Shown here piece after piece: positions 19,130 to 27,413 of a stretch of DNA of 64,000 bases (within the stretch, counting starts at the first letter, position 1; each line of letters begins with the position of its first letter). The stretch comes from Pseudomonas sp. Irchel 3E13. Lineage in GTDB: Bacteria > Pseudomonadota > Gammaproteobacteria > Pseudomonadales > Pseudomonadaceae. A program made the position numbers and the translations under genes. The stretch covers positions 310,001-374,000 of the forward strand of contig NZ_FYDX01000002.1 in assembly GCF_900187455.1 (NCBI RefSeq), in the 5' to 3' direction. Under the pieces are notes generated by a model that had not been told where the DNA came from, did not search any database, and saw only the letters and a list, made by a program, of their open reading frames with translations.

Positions 19130-20143
19130 ATGAACCAGCGCATCAACCTCAGCCTCGACCAGGTGTTCGACCTGGCGCACCGCGCCCTGACCCACAACGG
19201 CATGGCCGACGACCATGCCCGGGCGATCGCCGAGGTGATCACCCAGGGCCAGCGCGACGAATGTCACTCCCACGGTCTGTACCGGGTGCTGGTATGCGTG
19301 CGTTCGCTGCGCTCGGGCAAGGTCGATCCGGCGGCGCAACCGACCGTGAGTCAGCCGTCGCCGGCCATCGTCAAGGTGGACGCGCACTTCGCCTACTCGC
19401 TGCTGGCCTTCCAGCACGGTTTGCCACGGTTGGTTGAAGCGGCGCGCAAACAGGGCGTGGCGGCGCTGGTGATCCGCAACTGCTTCCACTTCTCGGCGCT
19501 GTGGCCGGAAGTGGAAGCCATCGCCGCCCACGGACTGGTGGGCATGGCGATGACCCCGAGCCATGCCTGGGTGGCGCCGGAAGGCGGCAAGCGCGGCGTG
19601 TTCGGCACCAACCCGCTGGCCTTCGCCTGGCCACGGGCGGGCCAGGAGCCGTTCGTCTTCGACTTCGCCACCAGCGCCATCGCCCGCGGCGACATCGAGC
19701 TGCACGCCCGCCAGGAAAAAGCTATTCCACTGGGCTGGGGCTTGAACACCGAAGGCCAGCCGACCACCGACGCCCGCGCCGCGCTGGACGGTGCCATGCA
19801 GACCTTCGGCGGACACAAGGGCTCGGCCCTGGCGGCAATGATCGAATTGCTGGCCGGCGCGCTGATCGGCGACCTCACCAGCGCCGACTCCCTGGCCTTC
19901 GACGCCGGGGCCGGGGCTACGCCATGCCATGGCGAACTGCTGCTGGCGTTCGATCCGCAGCGCTTCGGCGGTGACGATTTCGAGCGCGGCCAGCAACGAG
20001 CCGAACAGTTGTTCAGCGCCATCACCGGCCAGGGCGCGAGGCTGCCCTCGCAACGCCGCTTCGCCGCGCGCCAGCGCTCACAGGCCGAGGGCGTGTGGGT
20101 CGAGCGCAGCCTGCTGCGGGATATCGAAGGCCTGTTGGCCTGA
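19130..20143 (+). CDS. Ldh_2-family NAD(P)H-dependent dehydrogenase (probable pyrroline-2-carboxylate reductase)
   Basis: A 337-residue member of the malate/L-lactate dehydrogenase (Ldh_2) family. Typical motifs are the conserved His of DECHSHGLYRVL, GVFGTNPLAFAWP and GGHKGSALAAMIELLAGAL. In characterised pseudomonads such enzymes in hydroxyproline clusters (DpkA/LhpD type) reduce delta-1-pyrroline-2-carboxylate to L-proline, or delta-1-piperideine-2-carboxylate to pipecolate. It lies 17 bases after the permease. Here it may handle 3-hydroxyproline-derived imines; this assignment rests on family and context. Confidence 0.85.
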   Translation: MNQRINLSLDQVFDLAHRALTHNGMADDHARAIAEVITQGQRDECHSHGLYRVLVCVRSLRSGKVDPAAQPTVSQPSPAIVKVDAHFAYSLLAFQHGLPRLVEAARKQGVAALVIRNCFHFSALWPEVEAIAAHGLVGMAMTPSHAWVAPEGGKRGVFGTNPLAFAWPRAGQEPFVFDFATSAIARGDIELHARQEKAIPLGWGLNTEGQPTTDARAALDGAMQTFGGHKGSALAAMIELLAGALIGDLTSADSLAFDAGAGATPCHGELLLAFDPQRFGGDDFERGQQRAEQLFSAITGQGARLPSQRRFAARQRSQAEGVWVERSLLRDIEGLLA

Positions 20144-20176
20144 CCTGACAACAACGCATTCTTGAGGGACAGACTG

Positions 20177-21103
20177 ATGAAACAGATCCGCGTGATTGAC
20201 TCCCACACCGAAGGCGAACCCACCCGCCTGGTGCTGGACGGTTTCCCGCAACCGGCCGGCGAGACCATGGCGCAAAAGCGCGATGCACTGCGCCAGCAGC
20301 ACGACCAGTGGCGCCGCGCCTGCCTGCTCGAACCCCGTGGCAACGACGTCCTGGTGGGCGCGCTGTACACGCCACCGGTGTCGGAGGACGCCACTTGCGG
20401 CGTGATCTTCTTCAACAACGCCGGTTACCTGGGCATGTGCGGCCACGGCACCATCGGCCTGGTCGCCTCGCTGCATCACCTGGGCAAAATCGCCCCCGGC
20501 GAGCACAAGATCGACACCCCGGTCGGCCAGGTCAGCGCCACCCTGCACGACGACGGCGCGATCACCGTGGCCAACGTGCCGTCCTACCGCTACCGCAAGC
20601 AAGTGCCGGTGGACGTGCCGGGTTACGGCCGCGTCTTCGGCGATATCGCCTGGGGCGGCAACTGGTTCTTCCTGGTGTCCGAGCACGGCCAGGAACTGCA
20701 CCTGAGCAACGTCGAGCTGCTCACCGACTTCACCTGGAAGATGCTTCGCGCCCTGGAAGACCAGGGCATCCACGGCGAGGACGGTGCGCTGATCGACCAT
20801 ATCGAACTGTTCGCCGACGACGCCGAGGCCGACAGCCGCAACTTCGTCATGTGCCCCGGCAAAGCCTACGACCGCTCGCCCTGCGGCACCGGCACCAGCG
20901 CCAAGCTCGCGTGCCTGGCCGCCGACGGCAAGCTGGCCGCCGGCGAGCCCTGGGTACAGGCGAGCATCACCGCCAGCCGCTTCGAAGGTCGCTACGAATG
21001 GGACGGCGAGCGCATCCGTCCGTTCATCACCGGCCGCGCCTACATGACCGCCGACGCCACCCTGCTTATCGACGAAAACGACCCCTTCGCCTGGGGCATC
21101 TGA
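20177..21103 (+). CDS. 4-hydroxyproline 2-epimerase
   Basis: A 308-residue cofactor-independent proline-racemase-family enzyme converting trans-4-hydroxy-L-proline to cis-4-hydroxy-D-proline. Both catalytic cysteines of the epimerase are present: Cys88 ([10 protein letters not shown]) and Cys236 (SPCGTGTSA), the same numbers as in the characterised P. putida enzyme. True proline racemases and 4-Hyp epimerases share these, and the neighbouring deaminase and dehydrogenase genes favour hydroxyproline. I chose ATG 20177, preceded by TTGAGGGA, rather than five codons upstream. Called lhpA or hypRE elsewhere. Confidence 0.94.
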   Translation: MKQIRVIDSHTEGEPTRLVLDGFPQPAGETMAQKRDALRQQHDQWRRACLLEPRGNDVLVGALYTPPVSEDATCGVIFFNNAGYLGMCGHGTIGLVASLHHLGKIAPGEHKIDTPVGQVSATLHDDGAITVANVPSYRYRKQVPVDVPGYGRVFGDIAWGGNWFFLVSEHGQELHLSNVELLTDFTWKMLRALEDQGIHGEDGALIDHIELFADDAEADSRNFVMCPGKAYDRSPCGTGTSAKLACLAADGKLAAGEPWVQASITASRFEGRYEWDGERIRPFITGRAYMTADATLLIDENDPFAWGI

Positions 21104-21113
21104 GCCCCCTGCT

Positions 21114-21137
21114 GTAGGAGCGAGCTCGCTCGCGAAG
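21114..21137. repeat. REP element
   Basis: GTAGGAGCGAGCTCGCTCGCGAAG, the common Pseudomonas REP unit with the palindromic core CGAGC-TCG. It lies in the 94-base gap between the epimerase and deaminase genes. Confidence 0.85.
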
Positions 21138-21197
21138 GACCGCCAAGCGGTCCCGTCCCCTCTCCCGACTCAAACTGAACACAAAGGACCAAGACTC

Positions 21198-22145
21198 ATG
21201 ACCACCAACATCTTCACCGGCACCATCCCCGCCCTGATGACCCCTTGCACCCCGGACCGCAAACCGGACTTCGACGCGCTGGTGAAAAAAGGCCGCGAAC
21301 TGATCGAAGCCGGCATGAGCGCCGTGGTCTATTGCGGCTCCATGGGTGACTGGCCGCTGCTGACCGAAGCCGAGCGCCAGGAAGGTGTGGCGCGCCTGGT
21401 GGCCGCCGGCATTCCGACCATCGTCGGCACCGGCGCGGTCAACTCCCGCGAAGCCGTGTCCCACGCCGCCCACGCAGCCAAAGTCGGCGCCCACGGCCTG
21501 ATGGTGATTCCACGCGTGCTGTCTCGCGGCGCCTCGCCGGCCGCTCAGGAAGCGCACTTCGCGGCAATCCTGGAAGCCGCGCCGAAACTGCCGGCGGTGA
21601 TCTACAACAGCCCTTACTACGGCTTCGCCACTCGCGCCGACCTGTTCTTCAAGCTGCGCCGCCAGTACCCGAACCTGATCGGCTTCAAGGAGTTCGGCGG
21701 TGCCGCCGACATGCGCTACGCCGCCGAGCACATCACCTCGCAGGACCAGGACGTGATCCTGATGGCCGGCGTCGACACCCAGGTCGTGCACGGCTTCGTC
21801 AACTGCGGCGCGACCGGTGCCATCACCGGTATCGGCAACGCCCTGCCGCGCGAAGTGCTGTTGCTGGTCGACCTGAGCAAGAAAGCCGCCAAGGGTGACG
21901 CCGTCGCCCGCCGCCAGGCACTGGAGCTGTCGGACGCCCTGCAAGTGCTGTCGTCCTTCGATGAAGGCTGCGACCTGGTGCTCTACTACAAGCACCTGAT
22001 GGTGCTCAACGGCGACACCGAATACAGCCTGCACTTCAACGAAACCGACGTGCTCAGCGACGCCCAGCGCAACTACGCCGAGACCCAGTACACGCTGTTC
22101 CGCCAGTGGTTCGCCACCTGGTCGGCGAGCAACAACGTCGCCTGA
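21198..22145 (+). CDS. 1-pyrroline-4-hydroxy-2-carboxylate deaminase (DHDPS family)
   Basis: A 315-residue Schiff-base lyase of the dihydrodipicolinate-synthase superfamily. Lys164 in LIGFKEFGG is the expected Schiff-base lysine and Tyr136 in VIYNSPYYG the catalytic tyrosine. Family members in this setting convert 1-pyrroline-4-hydroxy-2-carboxylate to alpha-ketoglutarate semialdehyde and ammonia. A DHDPS role is unlikely because the gene sits between a hydroxyproline epimerase and a semialdehyde dehydrogenase. AAAGGA precedes the ATG. Confidence 0.9.
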   Translation: MTTNIFTGTIPALMTPCTPDRKPDFDALVKKGRELIEAGMSAVVYCGSMGDWPLLTEAERQEGVARLVAAGIPTIVGTGAVNSREAVSHAAHAAKVGAHGLMVIPRVLSRGASPAAQEAHFAAILEAAPKLPAVIYNSPYYGFATRADLFFKLRRQYPNLIGFKEFGGAADMRYAAEHITSQDQDVILMAGVDTQVVHGFVNCGATGAITGIGNALPREVLLLVDLSKKAAKGDAVARRQALELSDALQVLSSFDEGCDLVLYYKHLMVLNGDTEYSLHFNETDVLSDAQRNYAETQYTLFRQWFATWSASNNVA

Positions 22146-22151
22146 TCCCTC

Positions 22152-22201
22152 GCGGCGCCTTGTGCGCCGCTTCCGTTTCTTGCCGGCTGTGCGCAGCCGG
22201 C
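22152..22201. other. Two tandem strong hairpins in the spacer before the dehydrogenase gene
   Basis: GCGGCGC-cttgt-GCGCCGC (22152-22170) and GCCGGCTG-tgcg-CAGCCGGC (22182-22201), 11 bases apart. No T-run follows, so they look like mRNA-processing or stability structures rather than terminators. Confidence 0.6.
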
Positions 22202-22229
22202 CACCCTCGAATTCATTTCAGGAGCCGTT

Positions 22230-23807
22230 ATGACCCTGACAGGCAACATGCTGATCGGTCAGCACGCCGTAACCGGCAGCCGCGAAGCCATCCGCGCGAT
22301 CGACCCGGCCACCAACCGGGTGCTCGAACCGGCTTATCCGGGCGGCACCACCGAGCAGGTAGAACAAGCCTGCGCCCTGGCCTGGTCGGCGTTCGACCGC
22401 TACCGGGAGACTTCGCTGGAAGTCCGCGCGCAGTTTCTCGAACGTATCGCCAGCGAGATCGAAGCGCTGGGTGACGAACTGATCGACCGCGCCGTGGCCG
22501 AAAGCGGCCTGCCGCGCGCCCGGATCCAGGGCGAACGCGGTCGCACCTGCGGGCAACTGCGCACCTTCGCCCGTACTGTTCGCGCCGGTGAATGGCTGGA
22601 CGTGCGCGTCGACAACGCGCAGCCGCAACGCCAACCGCTGCCCCGCGCCGACCTGCGTCAGCGGCAGGTGGCGCTGGGCCCGGTGGCCGTGTTCGGCGCC
22701 AGCAACTTCCCGCTGGCCTTCTCCGTCGCCGGCGGCGACACCGCTTCGGCCCTGGCCGCCGGCTGCCCGGTGATCGTCAAGGCCCACGGCGCCCATCCCG
22801 GCACCAGTGAACTGGTCGGCCAGGCACTGGCCCGCGCGGTGAAACACTGCGAGCTGCCAGCCGGAGTGTTCTCGCTGCTGTACGGCTCCGGTCGTGAAGT
22901 GGGCATCGCGCTGGTCTGCGATCCGCGCATCAAGGCCGTGGGTTTCACCGGTTCGCGCAGCGGCGGCATCGCTCTGTGCCAGGCGGCCGCAGCACGGGCC
23001 GAGCCAATTCCGGTGTACGCGGAAATGAGTTCGATCAACCCGGTGTTCCTCTTCCCGTCCGCCCTGCAGGCCCGCGCCGAAGCGCTGGCGCAAGGCTTCG
23101 TCGCCTCGCTGAACCAGGGCGCCGGGCAGTTCTGCACCAACCCCGGCCTGGTCATCGCCCGCCAGGGCGCCGACCTCGACCGCTTTATCGCCACCGCCGC
23201 CCAGCACATCTGGCAGAGCCCGGCGCAGACCATGCTCACCCCGGGCATCTTCAGCGCCTACCGCAACGGCATCGAAGCGCTGGCCGGCAACCCCAACGCC
23301 GACACCGCCGCCGCCGGCCTCGCCGCTGAAGGCCCGAACCAGTGCCAGACGCACCTGTTCGTCACCCAGGCAGCGGATTTCCTCGCCGATCCGAGCCTGC
23401 AAGCGGAGGTGTTCGGCTCCGCCTCGCTGGTGGTGACCTGCGCCGATGACGCACAAGTCCGCGAGGTGGCCGAGCACCTCGAAGGCCAATTGACCGCGAC
23501 CCTGCACCTGGACGAAGCCGACCTCGACGACGTCCGCGCCCTGCTGCCGACGCTTGAACGCAAGGCCGGGCGCCTGCTGGTCAACGGCTGGCCGACTGGC
23601 GTGGAAGTCTGTGATGCGATGGTCCATGGCGGCCCGTTCCCGGCCACCTCGGATACCCGGAGCACCTCGGTGGGGACCGCGGCGATCCTGCGTTTCCTGC
23701 GGCCGGTGTGCTACCAGGACTTCCCCGACAACCTGCTGCCCGCCGCGCTGCAACACGGCAACCCGCTGCACTTGCGGCGCCTGCTCGACGGCCAGAGAGA
23801 GGCCTGA
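22230..23807 (+). CDS. Alpha-ketoglutarate semialdehyde dehydrogenase
   Basis: A 525-residue NAD(P)-dependent aldehyde dehydrogenase. The nucleotide-binding region ([20 protein letters not shown]), FTGSRSGG and the catalytic cysteine in [13 protein letters not shown] are present. It belongs to the long ALDH branch that oxidises 2,5-dioxopentanoate to 2-oxoglutarate, the last step of the hydroxyproline pathway. CAGGAG precedes the ATG. It is followed by the FAD dehydrogenase gene after a 3-base gap. Confidence 0.92.
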   Translation: MTLTGNMLIGQHAVTGSREAIRAIDPATNRVLEPAYPGGTTEQVEQACALAWSAFDRYRETSLEVRAQFLERIASEIEALGDELIDRAVAESGLPRARIQGERGRTCGQLRTFARTVRAGEWLDVRVDNAQPQRQPLPRADLRQRQVALGPVAVFGASNFPLAFSVAGGDTASALAAGCPVIVKAHGAHPGTSELVGQALARAVKHCELPAGVFSLLYGSGREVGIALVCDPRIKAVGFTGSRSGGIALCQAAAARAEPIPVYAEMSSINPVFLFPSALQARAEALAQGFVASLNQGAGQFCTNPGLVIARQGADLDRFIATAAQHIWQSPAQTMLTPGIFSAYRNGIEALAGNPNADTAAAGLAAEGPNQCQTHLFVTQAADFLADPSLQAEVFGSASLVVTCADDAQVREVAEHLEGQLTATLHLDEADLDDVRALLPTLERKAGRLLVNGWPTGVEVCDAMVHGGPFPATSDTRSTSVGTAAILRFLRPVCYQDFPDNLLPAALQHGNPLHLRRLLDGQREA

Positions 23808-23810
23808 TCG

Positions 23811-25076
23811 ATGGCCACGACCTTCACCCCCAACGTGGATATCGCCGTGATCGGCGCCGGCATCGTCGGCGTCGCCTGCGCGCTGCAACTGGCCCGCCAG
23901 GGCCAGCGGGTGTTGCTGGTGGACCGTCAGGCGCCGGGCATGGGCGCCTCGTTCGGCAACGCCGGGCACCTGGCGACCGAGCAGGTGTTTCCCATCGCCG
24001 ACCTGTCGATCCTCAAGCGCCTGCCGGCGATGCTCATGGACCCCATGGGCCCGCTGCGCCTGGACTGGAAATACCTGCCGCGGGCCTTGCCGTGGTTCAC
24101 TCGCCTGCTGCTGAACCTGCGCCCGGCACCGTTTCGCCGCAGCGTGGCCGGCATCCGCGCCCTCAACGAAAGCAGCCTGGCGGCTTGGCGGCGCCTGCTG
24201 GATTCCATTGGCCACACGGAAATGCTCAAGCAGGACGGTTCGCTGCTGGTCTTCGAGCGTCCCGAATCACGCCCGGCCATCGACGCCCTGCACGCGCGCA
24301 TGCGCCAGCAGAATGTCGAGGTGACGTTGTGGCAGGCGGACGCCGTGCGCGCCGCCGCGCCGCAACTGAGCGAGCATCTGTTGGGCGGTCTGTTCTTCCC
24401 CGCGACCGGGCACTTCCTCGATCCGCACCAGGCGGTGGAAGCACTGTTCGACGCCGCCACGGCTGCGGGCGTGCAGTTCGTTCAGCGAGACGTACAGGGC
24501 GGGCAACTCAAGGCCGACGGCGTCGCGTTGCGCACCGAACAGGGCGAACTGGTGGTGCCTCGGGTGCTGATCGCCTGCGGCGCTCATTCGGCTCACCTGA
24601 CCGAAGCGCTGACCGGCACGCGGGTGCCGCTGGATACCGAACGCGGCTATCACCTGATGCTGCCCCACGAGCACGACCGGCTGCCGTTCGCCGTCACCTC
24701 GCTGGAGCGCAAGTTCATCATGACGCCCATGTCCGGCGGCCTGCGCCTGGCCGGCACGGTCGAATTCGCCGGCCTGGAGCGCCCGGCCAACATGGCCCGG
24801 GCCTGGCAGTTGCAGCGGCTGAGCCAGGGTTTGTTCAAGCGCGAACTGAATGCCGAAGCGGCGACGCCGTGGATGGGCTTTCGGCCTTCGCTGCCGGATT
24901 CGTTGCCGGTGATTGATCGGGTGTGTGAAGGCCGTGTGCTGCTGGCTTTCGGTCATCAACATCTGGGGCTGACCCAGGCGGCGGTGACGGCGGAGATGGT
25001 CGCAGCATTGGCGGGCTCGGCGACGCCCGCCACTGCGTTGCCGAACGTCGCAGCCTATCGGCTCGCGCGTTTCTAG
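23811..25076 (+). CDS. FAD-dependent D-amino-acid dehydrogenase (probable cis-4-hydroxy-D-proline dehydrogenase)
   Basis: A 421-residue DAO-fold flavoprotein of the DadA type. The N-terminal Rossmann motif is VIGAGIVGVACALQLARQG, and a C-terminal FAD-contact GHQHLGLTQAA is seen. It should oxidise cis-4-hydroxy-D-proline to the pyrroline taken by the deaminase, passing electrons to the respiratory chain. Many pseudomonads use a multi-subunit version; here a single-chain enzyme closes the operon. Its stop codon shares CTAG with that of the convergent phosphatase gene. Confidence 0.88.
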   Translation: MATTFTPNVDIAVIGAGIVGVACALQLARQGQRVLLVDRQAPGMGASFGNAGHLATEQVFPIADLSILKRLPAMLMDPMGPLRLDWKYLPRALPWFTRLLLNLRPAPFRRSVAGIRALNESSLAAWRRLLDSIGHTEMLKQDGSLLVFERPESRPAIDALHARMRQQNVEVTLWQADAVRAAAPQLSEHLLGGLFFPATGHFLDPHQAVEALFDAATAAGVQFVQRDVQGGQLKADGVALRTEQGELVVPRVLIACGAHSAHLTEALTGTRVPLDTERGYHLMLPHEHDRLPFAVTSLERKFIMTPMSGGLRLAGTVEFAGLERPANMARAWQLQRLSQGLFKRELNAEAATPWMGFRPSLPDSLPVIDRVCEGRVLLAFGHQHLGLTQAAVTAEMVAALAGSATPATALPNVAAYRLARF

Positions 25077-25714
25077 TGAGTCGAGTCCACCAGCACTTCT
25101 TCCCCCAACGCCCCATTGGCGGGTAGCGGCTGATTGGTCGAGTTGGCGGCGCGCATCACCCTGATCGCACGCGCGCCGACGGCCTGTGCGGAACGGATGT
25201 CGCTGTCGGAGTCACCGTAGTAGAGGTGCACCCCACGGTCCTGGAGAAAGCGCGCCTTCTCCGGGCCCGAGGTGAACACCACCGGTTGCATGTCCCTGAT
25301 GGCGAAAGCCTGCTTGAGGATCGCGGTGACCTGCTCACCCTCGGTCTGCGGTCGGGCGGTGACGAAAAACAGCGTGTCGCCGCGGCGCTGATGCAGGTCG
25401 ATCAGGGCACGGGCTACGTCCTTGGGAATCGAATAGCGGTCACAGCCCGCGTTGGTTTCCGTCCAGAACGCCCTGTTCTTCAGGTAGTCGTTGCTGCCCG
25501 GCGAATACTTCTGCTGGCCCTCGTAGAAACAGGGGCTGGAGAACAACACGGTGTCGTCGATATCGAACCCTACCGCCATCGGCGCCGTGTCGCCGAGGCT
25601 GCTGGTGAGTTGCTGCAGGGTAATCCAGTGCACACCGGCAGGGCGCGACGGGTCGGAACATCCCGCCAGGGTCAGCGCCAGCAATGCGGCCAGCATCCGT
25701 TGGAAAGTACGCAC
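25073..25714 (-). CDS. aphA: Class B acid phosphatase, predicted lipoprotein
   Basis: A 213-residue HAD-superfamily phosphatase closely resembling E. coli AphA. Motif I is GFDIDDTVLFSSP, motif II lies in LFFVTARPQTEGE, and motif IV is YYGDSDSDIRSA. Class B enzymes remove phosphate from 5'- and 3'-nucleotides in the periplasm. I start at GTG 25712-25714 with GAGAGG six bases upstream. The N-terminus VRTFQRMLAALLALTLAGC ends in a lipobox, so this version should be lipid-anchored, unlike soluble E. coli AphA. It is divergent from the nucleotide-uptake locus and fits its chemistry. Confidence 0.92.
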   Translation of the reverse strand: MRTFQRMLAALLALTLAGCSDPSRPAGVHWITLQQLTSSLGDTAPMAVGFDIDDTVLFSSPCFYEGQQKYSPGSNDYLKNRAFWTETNAGCDRYSIPKDVARALIDLHQRRGDTLFFVTARPQTEGEQVTAILKQAFAIRDMQPVVFTSGPEKARFLQDRGVHLYYGDSDSDIRSAQAVGARAIRVMRAANSTNQPLPANGALGEEVLVDSTH

Positions 25715-26128
25715 ACAAACCTCTCGTTTCGAAAGTGGAGACCTTGTCACTCGCTGGCGCCACACCCGTGGTGCCCGACAAGGGGTCTACCTGAATAACT
25801 GACAGTCATGTCAATTTCGTTTCGATACGCCAGGTTTCGTCAGCAACTGATACCGGCATCCCATTACCGGTTCCAGACTGTTCAACAAACAGTCTATTTA
25901 GACCCTTACAGCCTGCCACCGCCCTTTCAATCGCATCGTTTTCCCGGGATTGATATCTTTTTGCCACTCGACAGCAAGCACTTAATCAAACTGTAACGTC
26001 CTCCTCCTAGGGTGTTCCTGACATCAGTGACAGCTTTGAAAGGTTTCGCACCGAGGGCTCTCACAACACAGTCGAAGTAGCCGCGCCGCTATCAGCCGGC
26101 CGACGAACAAAAGTGGAGAGCCAAGGCA
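25715..26128. other. Divergent control region, phosphatase gene versus uptake locus (414 bp)
   Basis: AT-richer than its surroundings and without a credible gene; the frame at 25808-25996 lacks coding character. It contains the inverted repeat at 25800-25813. A weak sigma70-like pair TTGCCA (25961-25966) and TAATCA (25983-25988), with a 16-base gap, lies upstream of exbD. The two divergent transcripts should start here. Confidence 0.5.
25799..25814. promoter_or_regulatory. Candidate RutR-type operator (TGAC-N6-GTCA)
   Basis: CTGACAGTCATGTCAA contains perfect arms TGACA-gtca-TGTCA. The TGAC...GTCA half-site spacing equals that of the E. coli RutR operator (TTGACCANNTGGTCAA), and a RutR-like regulator is encoded at 39521. 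The inner bases differ from the RutR consensus, so this is a hypothesis. Confidence 0.35.
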
Positions 26129-26536
26129 ATGCGCAGTTGGGAAGAACCGAAAAAGAAACGCGTGCATATCGAAATCATCCCGATGATCGACGTGATGATG
26201 TTCCTGCTGGTGTTTTTCGTGCTGATCAGCCTGAACGTGATTCCGGCCCTGGGCATCAAGACCCAGTTGCCCGGCGCCGCCCACGCCCAGCAGTTGAAAC
26301 CGCAGAACAAGGCGGTGATCACCCTCGGCCTGAATGAGCGTTTGCAACTCGACGGCCAGGACCTCGGCGAAGACGCACTGGTCGCGCAATTGAAGACCCT
26401 GGAAAACACCAGCGAGAAACTGGTGATCATCCTCAACAGCGACCGAGACGTTGAAGTCGGTCGGCTCGTGGCCGTGATGGACCTGCTCAAGAGCAACGGT
26501 TTTTCCTCCGTCTCCATCGCCACGCGAAAGCTGTAA
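26129..26536 (+). CDS. exbD: ExbD-like biopolymer transport protein
   Basis: A 135-residue inner-membrane component of a TonB energy module. A short cytoplasmic N-terminus precedes the single transmembrane helix with the essential proton-carrying Asp (IEIIPMIDVMMFLLVFFVLIS contains Asp21). The periplasmic domain has the ExbD pattern KLVIILNSDRDVEVGRLVAVMD. It is the first gene of the uptake locus, three bases before tonB. The partner ExbB is encoded after the receptor, an unusual arrangement. It is likely a dedicated paralogue, distinct from the general iron-uptake set. Confidence 0.92.
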   Translation: MRSWEEPKKKRVHIEIIPMIDVMMFLLVFFVLISLNVIPALGIKTQLPGAAHAQQLKPQNKAVITLGLNERLQLDGQDLGEDALVAQLKTLENTSEKLVIILNSDRDVEVGRLVAVMDLLKSNGFSSVSIATRKL

Positions 26537-26539
26537 GCC

Positions 26540-27298
26540 ATGTCGGTCCTGTTCAAATCGCGAAAAGTCATCGCGTGCCTGCCGGCCATCTGCCTGCTGG
26601 TGATCGCTGTTCAGAGCGCCCTCAAGGCGGAGTTGAAGATCACCCCGAAGTACGACGAAACCACGGTCGAGGTGGCACTGATCGATCCGGCGGACCTGCA
26701 GCCGGAACCGGTTCCGCCGCCACCGCCGCCAGAGCCGGAACCTGTGCCCGAGCCGCCGCCCGAGCCAGACCCGGAGCCGGTGGTCGAACTGCCGGAGCCG
26801 CCGCCCAAGCCCAAGCCAAAACCGCCTGAGCCCAAGCCGCAGCCGCCCAAGCCGAAACCCCAGGTGGCCAAGCCGGCATCACCCCAGCCCGCCGCGCAAC
26901 CGGCAGTGGCTCCGGCAGTGGCAAGCAAACCGCCAGCGGCCGCGACACCGGCGCCACCACCACCGCCGGCGCCGCCCAAGGTCAACATCGCGGCATTGGA
27001 AAACAGCTACATCGCCGCGCTGCACGCGGAGTTGGAGAAGTACAAGCAATACCCGCGAGGCCGCGAGGCATCGCTGCAACGCCCGGAGGGCAGTGTCGTG
27101 ATCTGGCTGCTGATCGACCGGGGAGGAAAGGTGCTCGATTCGGGCATCGAGAAGAAAGCCGTGAGCATGCTGCTGAACAAGGCAGCGCAAACCAGCTTGC
27201 GCCGTATCGAGCAAGTAAGGCCCTTTCCCGAGGCCGTATTCGAGGGCAGGGATAAGTACCGTTTTATCGCGACGCTTGTTTACAACATAGAAAACTAG
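26540..27298 (+). CDS. tonB: TonB-like energy transducer
   Basis: A 252-residue protein with an N-terminal membrane anchor (VIACLPAICLLVIAVQSAL). A very proline-rich periplasm-spanning region (about 52-150, with PPPPPPEPEPVPEP and PKPKPKPPEPKPQ blocks) follows. The C-terminal TonB domain contains YPRGREASLQRPEGSV and VRPFPEAVFEGRDKYRFIA. It transmits proton-motive energy to the receptor encoded next. The Pro/Glu then Pro/Lys order resembles E. coli TonB. It is coupled to exbD by a 3-base gap. Confidence 0.9.
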   Translation: MSVLFKSRKVIACLPAICLLVIAVQSALKAELKITPKYDETTVEVALIDPADLQPEPVPPPPPPEPEPVPEPPPEPDPEPVVELPEPPPKPKPKPPEPKPQPPKPKPQVAKPASPQPAAQPAVAPAVASKPPAAATPAPPPPPAPPKVNIAALENSYIAALHAELEKYKQYPRGREASLQRPEGSVVIWLLIDRGGKVLDSGIEKKAVSMLLNKAAQTSLRRIEQVRPFPEAVFEGRDKYRFIATLVYNIEN

Positions 27299-27413
27299 GT
27301 TCCCCGGAAAGTGCCCAGCCGACGATCGCTCAGATCGCCGGGCGGGCCTCTGCACGCGCGAAACCTGGCATCTGTCTTCACACGATCAATCACAAACAAG
27401 GGAGGGAAGCTTG

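Noticed and set aside
25799..26050. Pho box upstream of aphA/exbD
   Set aside because: CTGACAT/CTGTCAG-like words occur, but their spacing is 9 rather than the 11-bp period expected for PhoB direct repeats.
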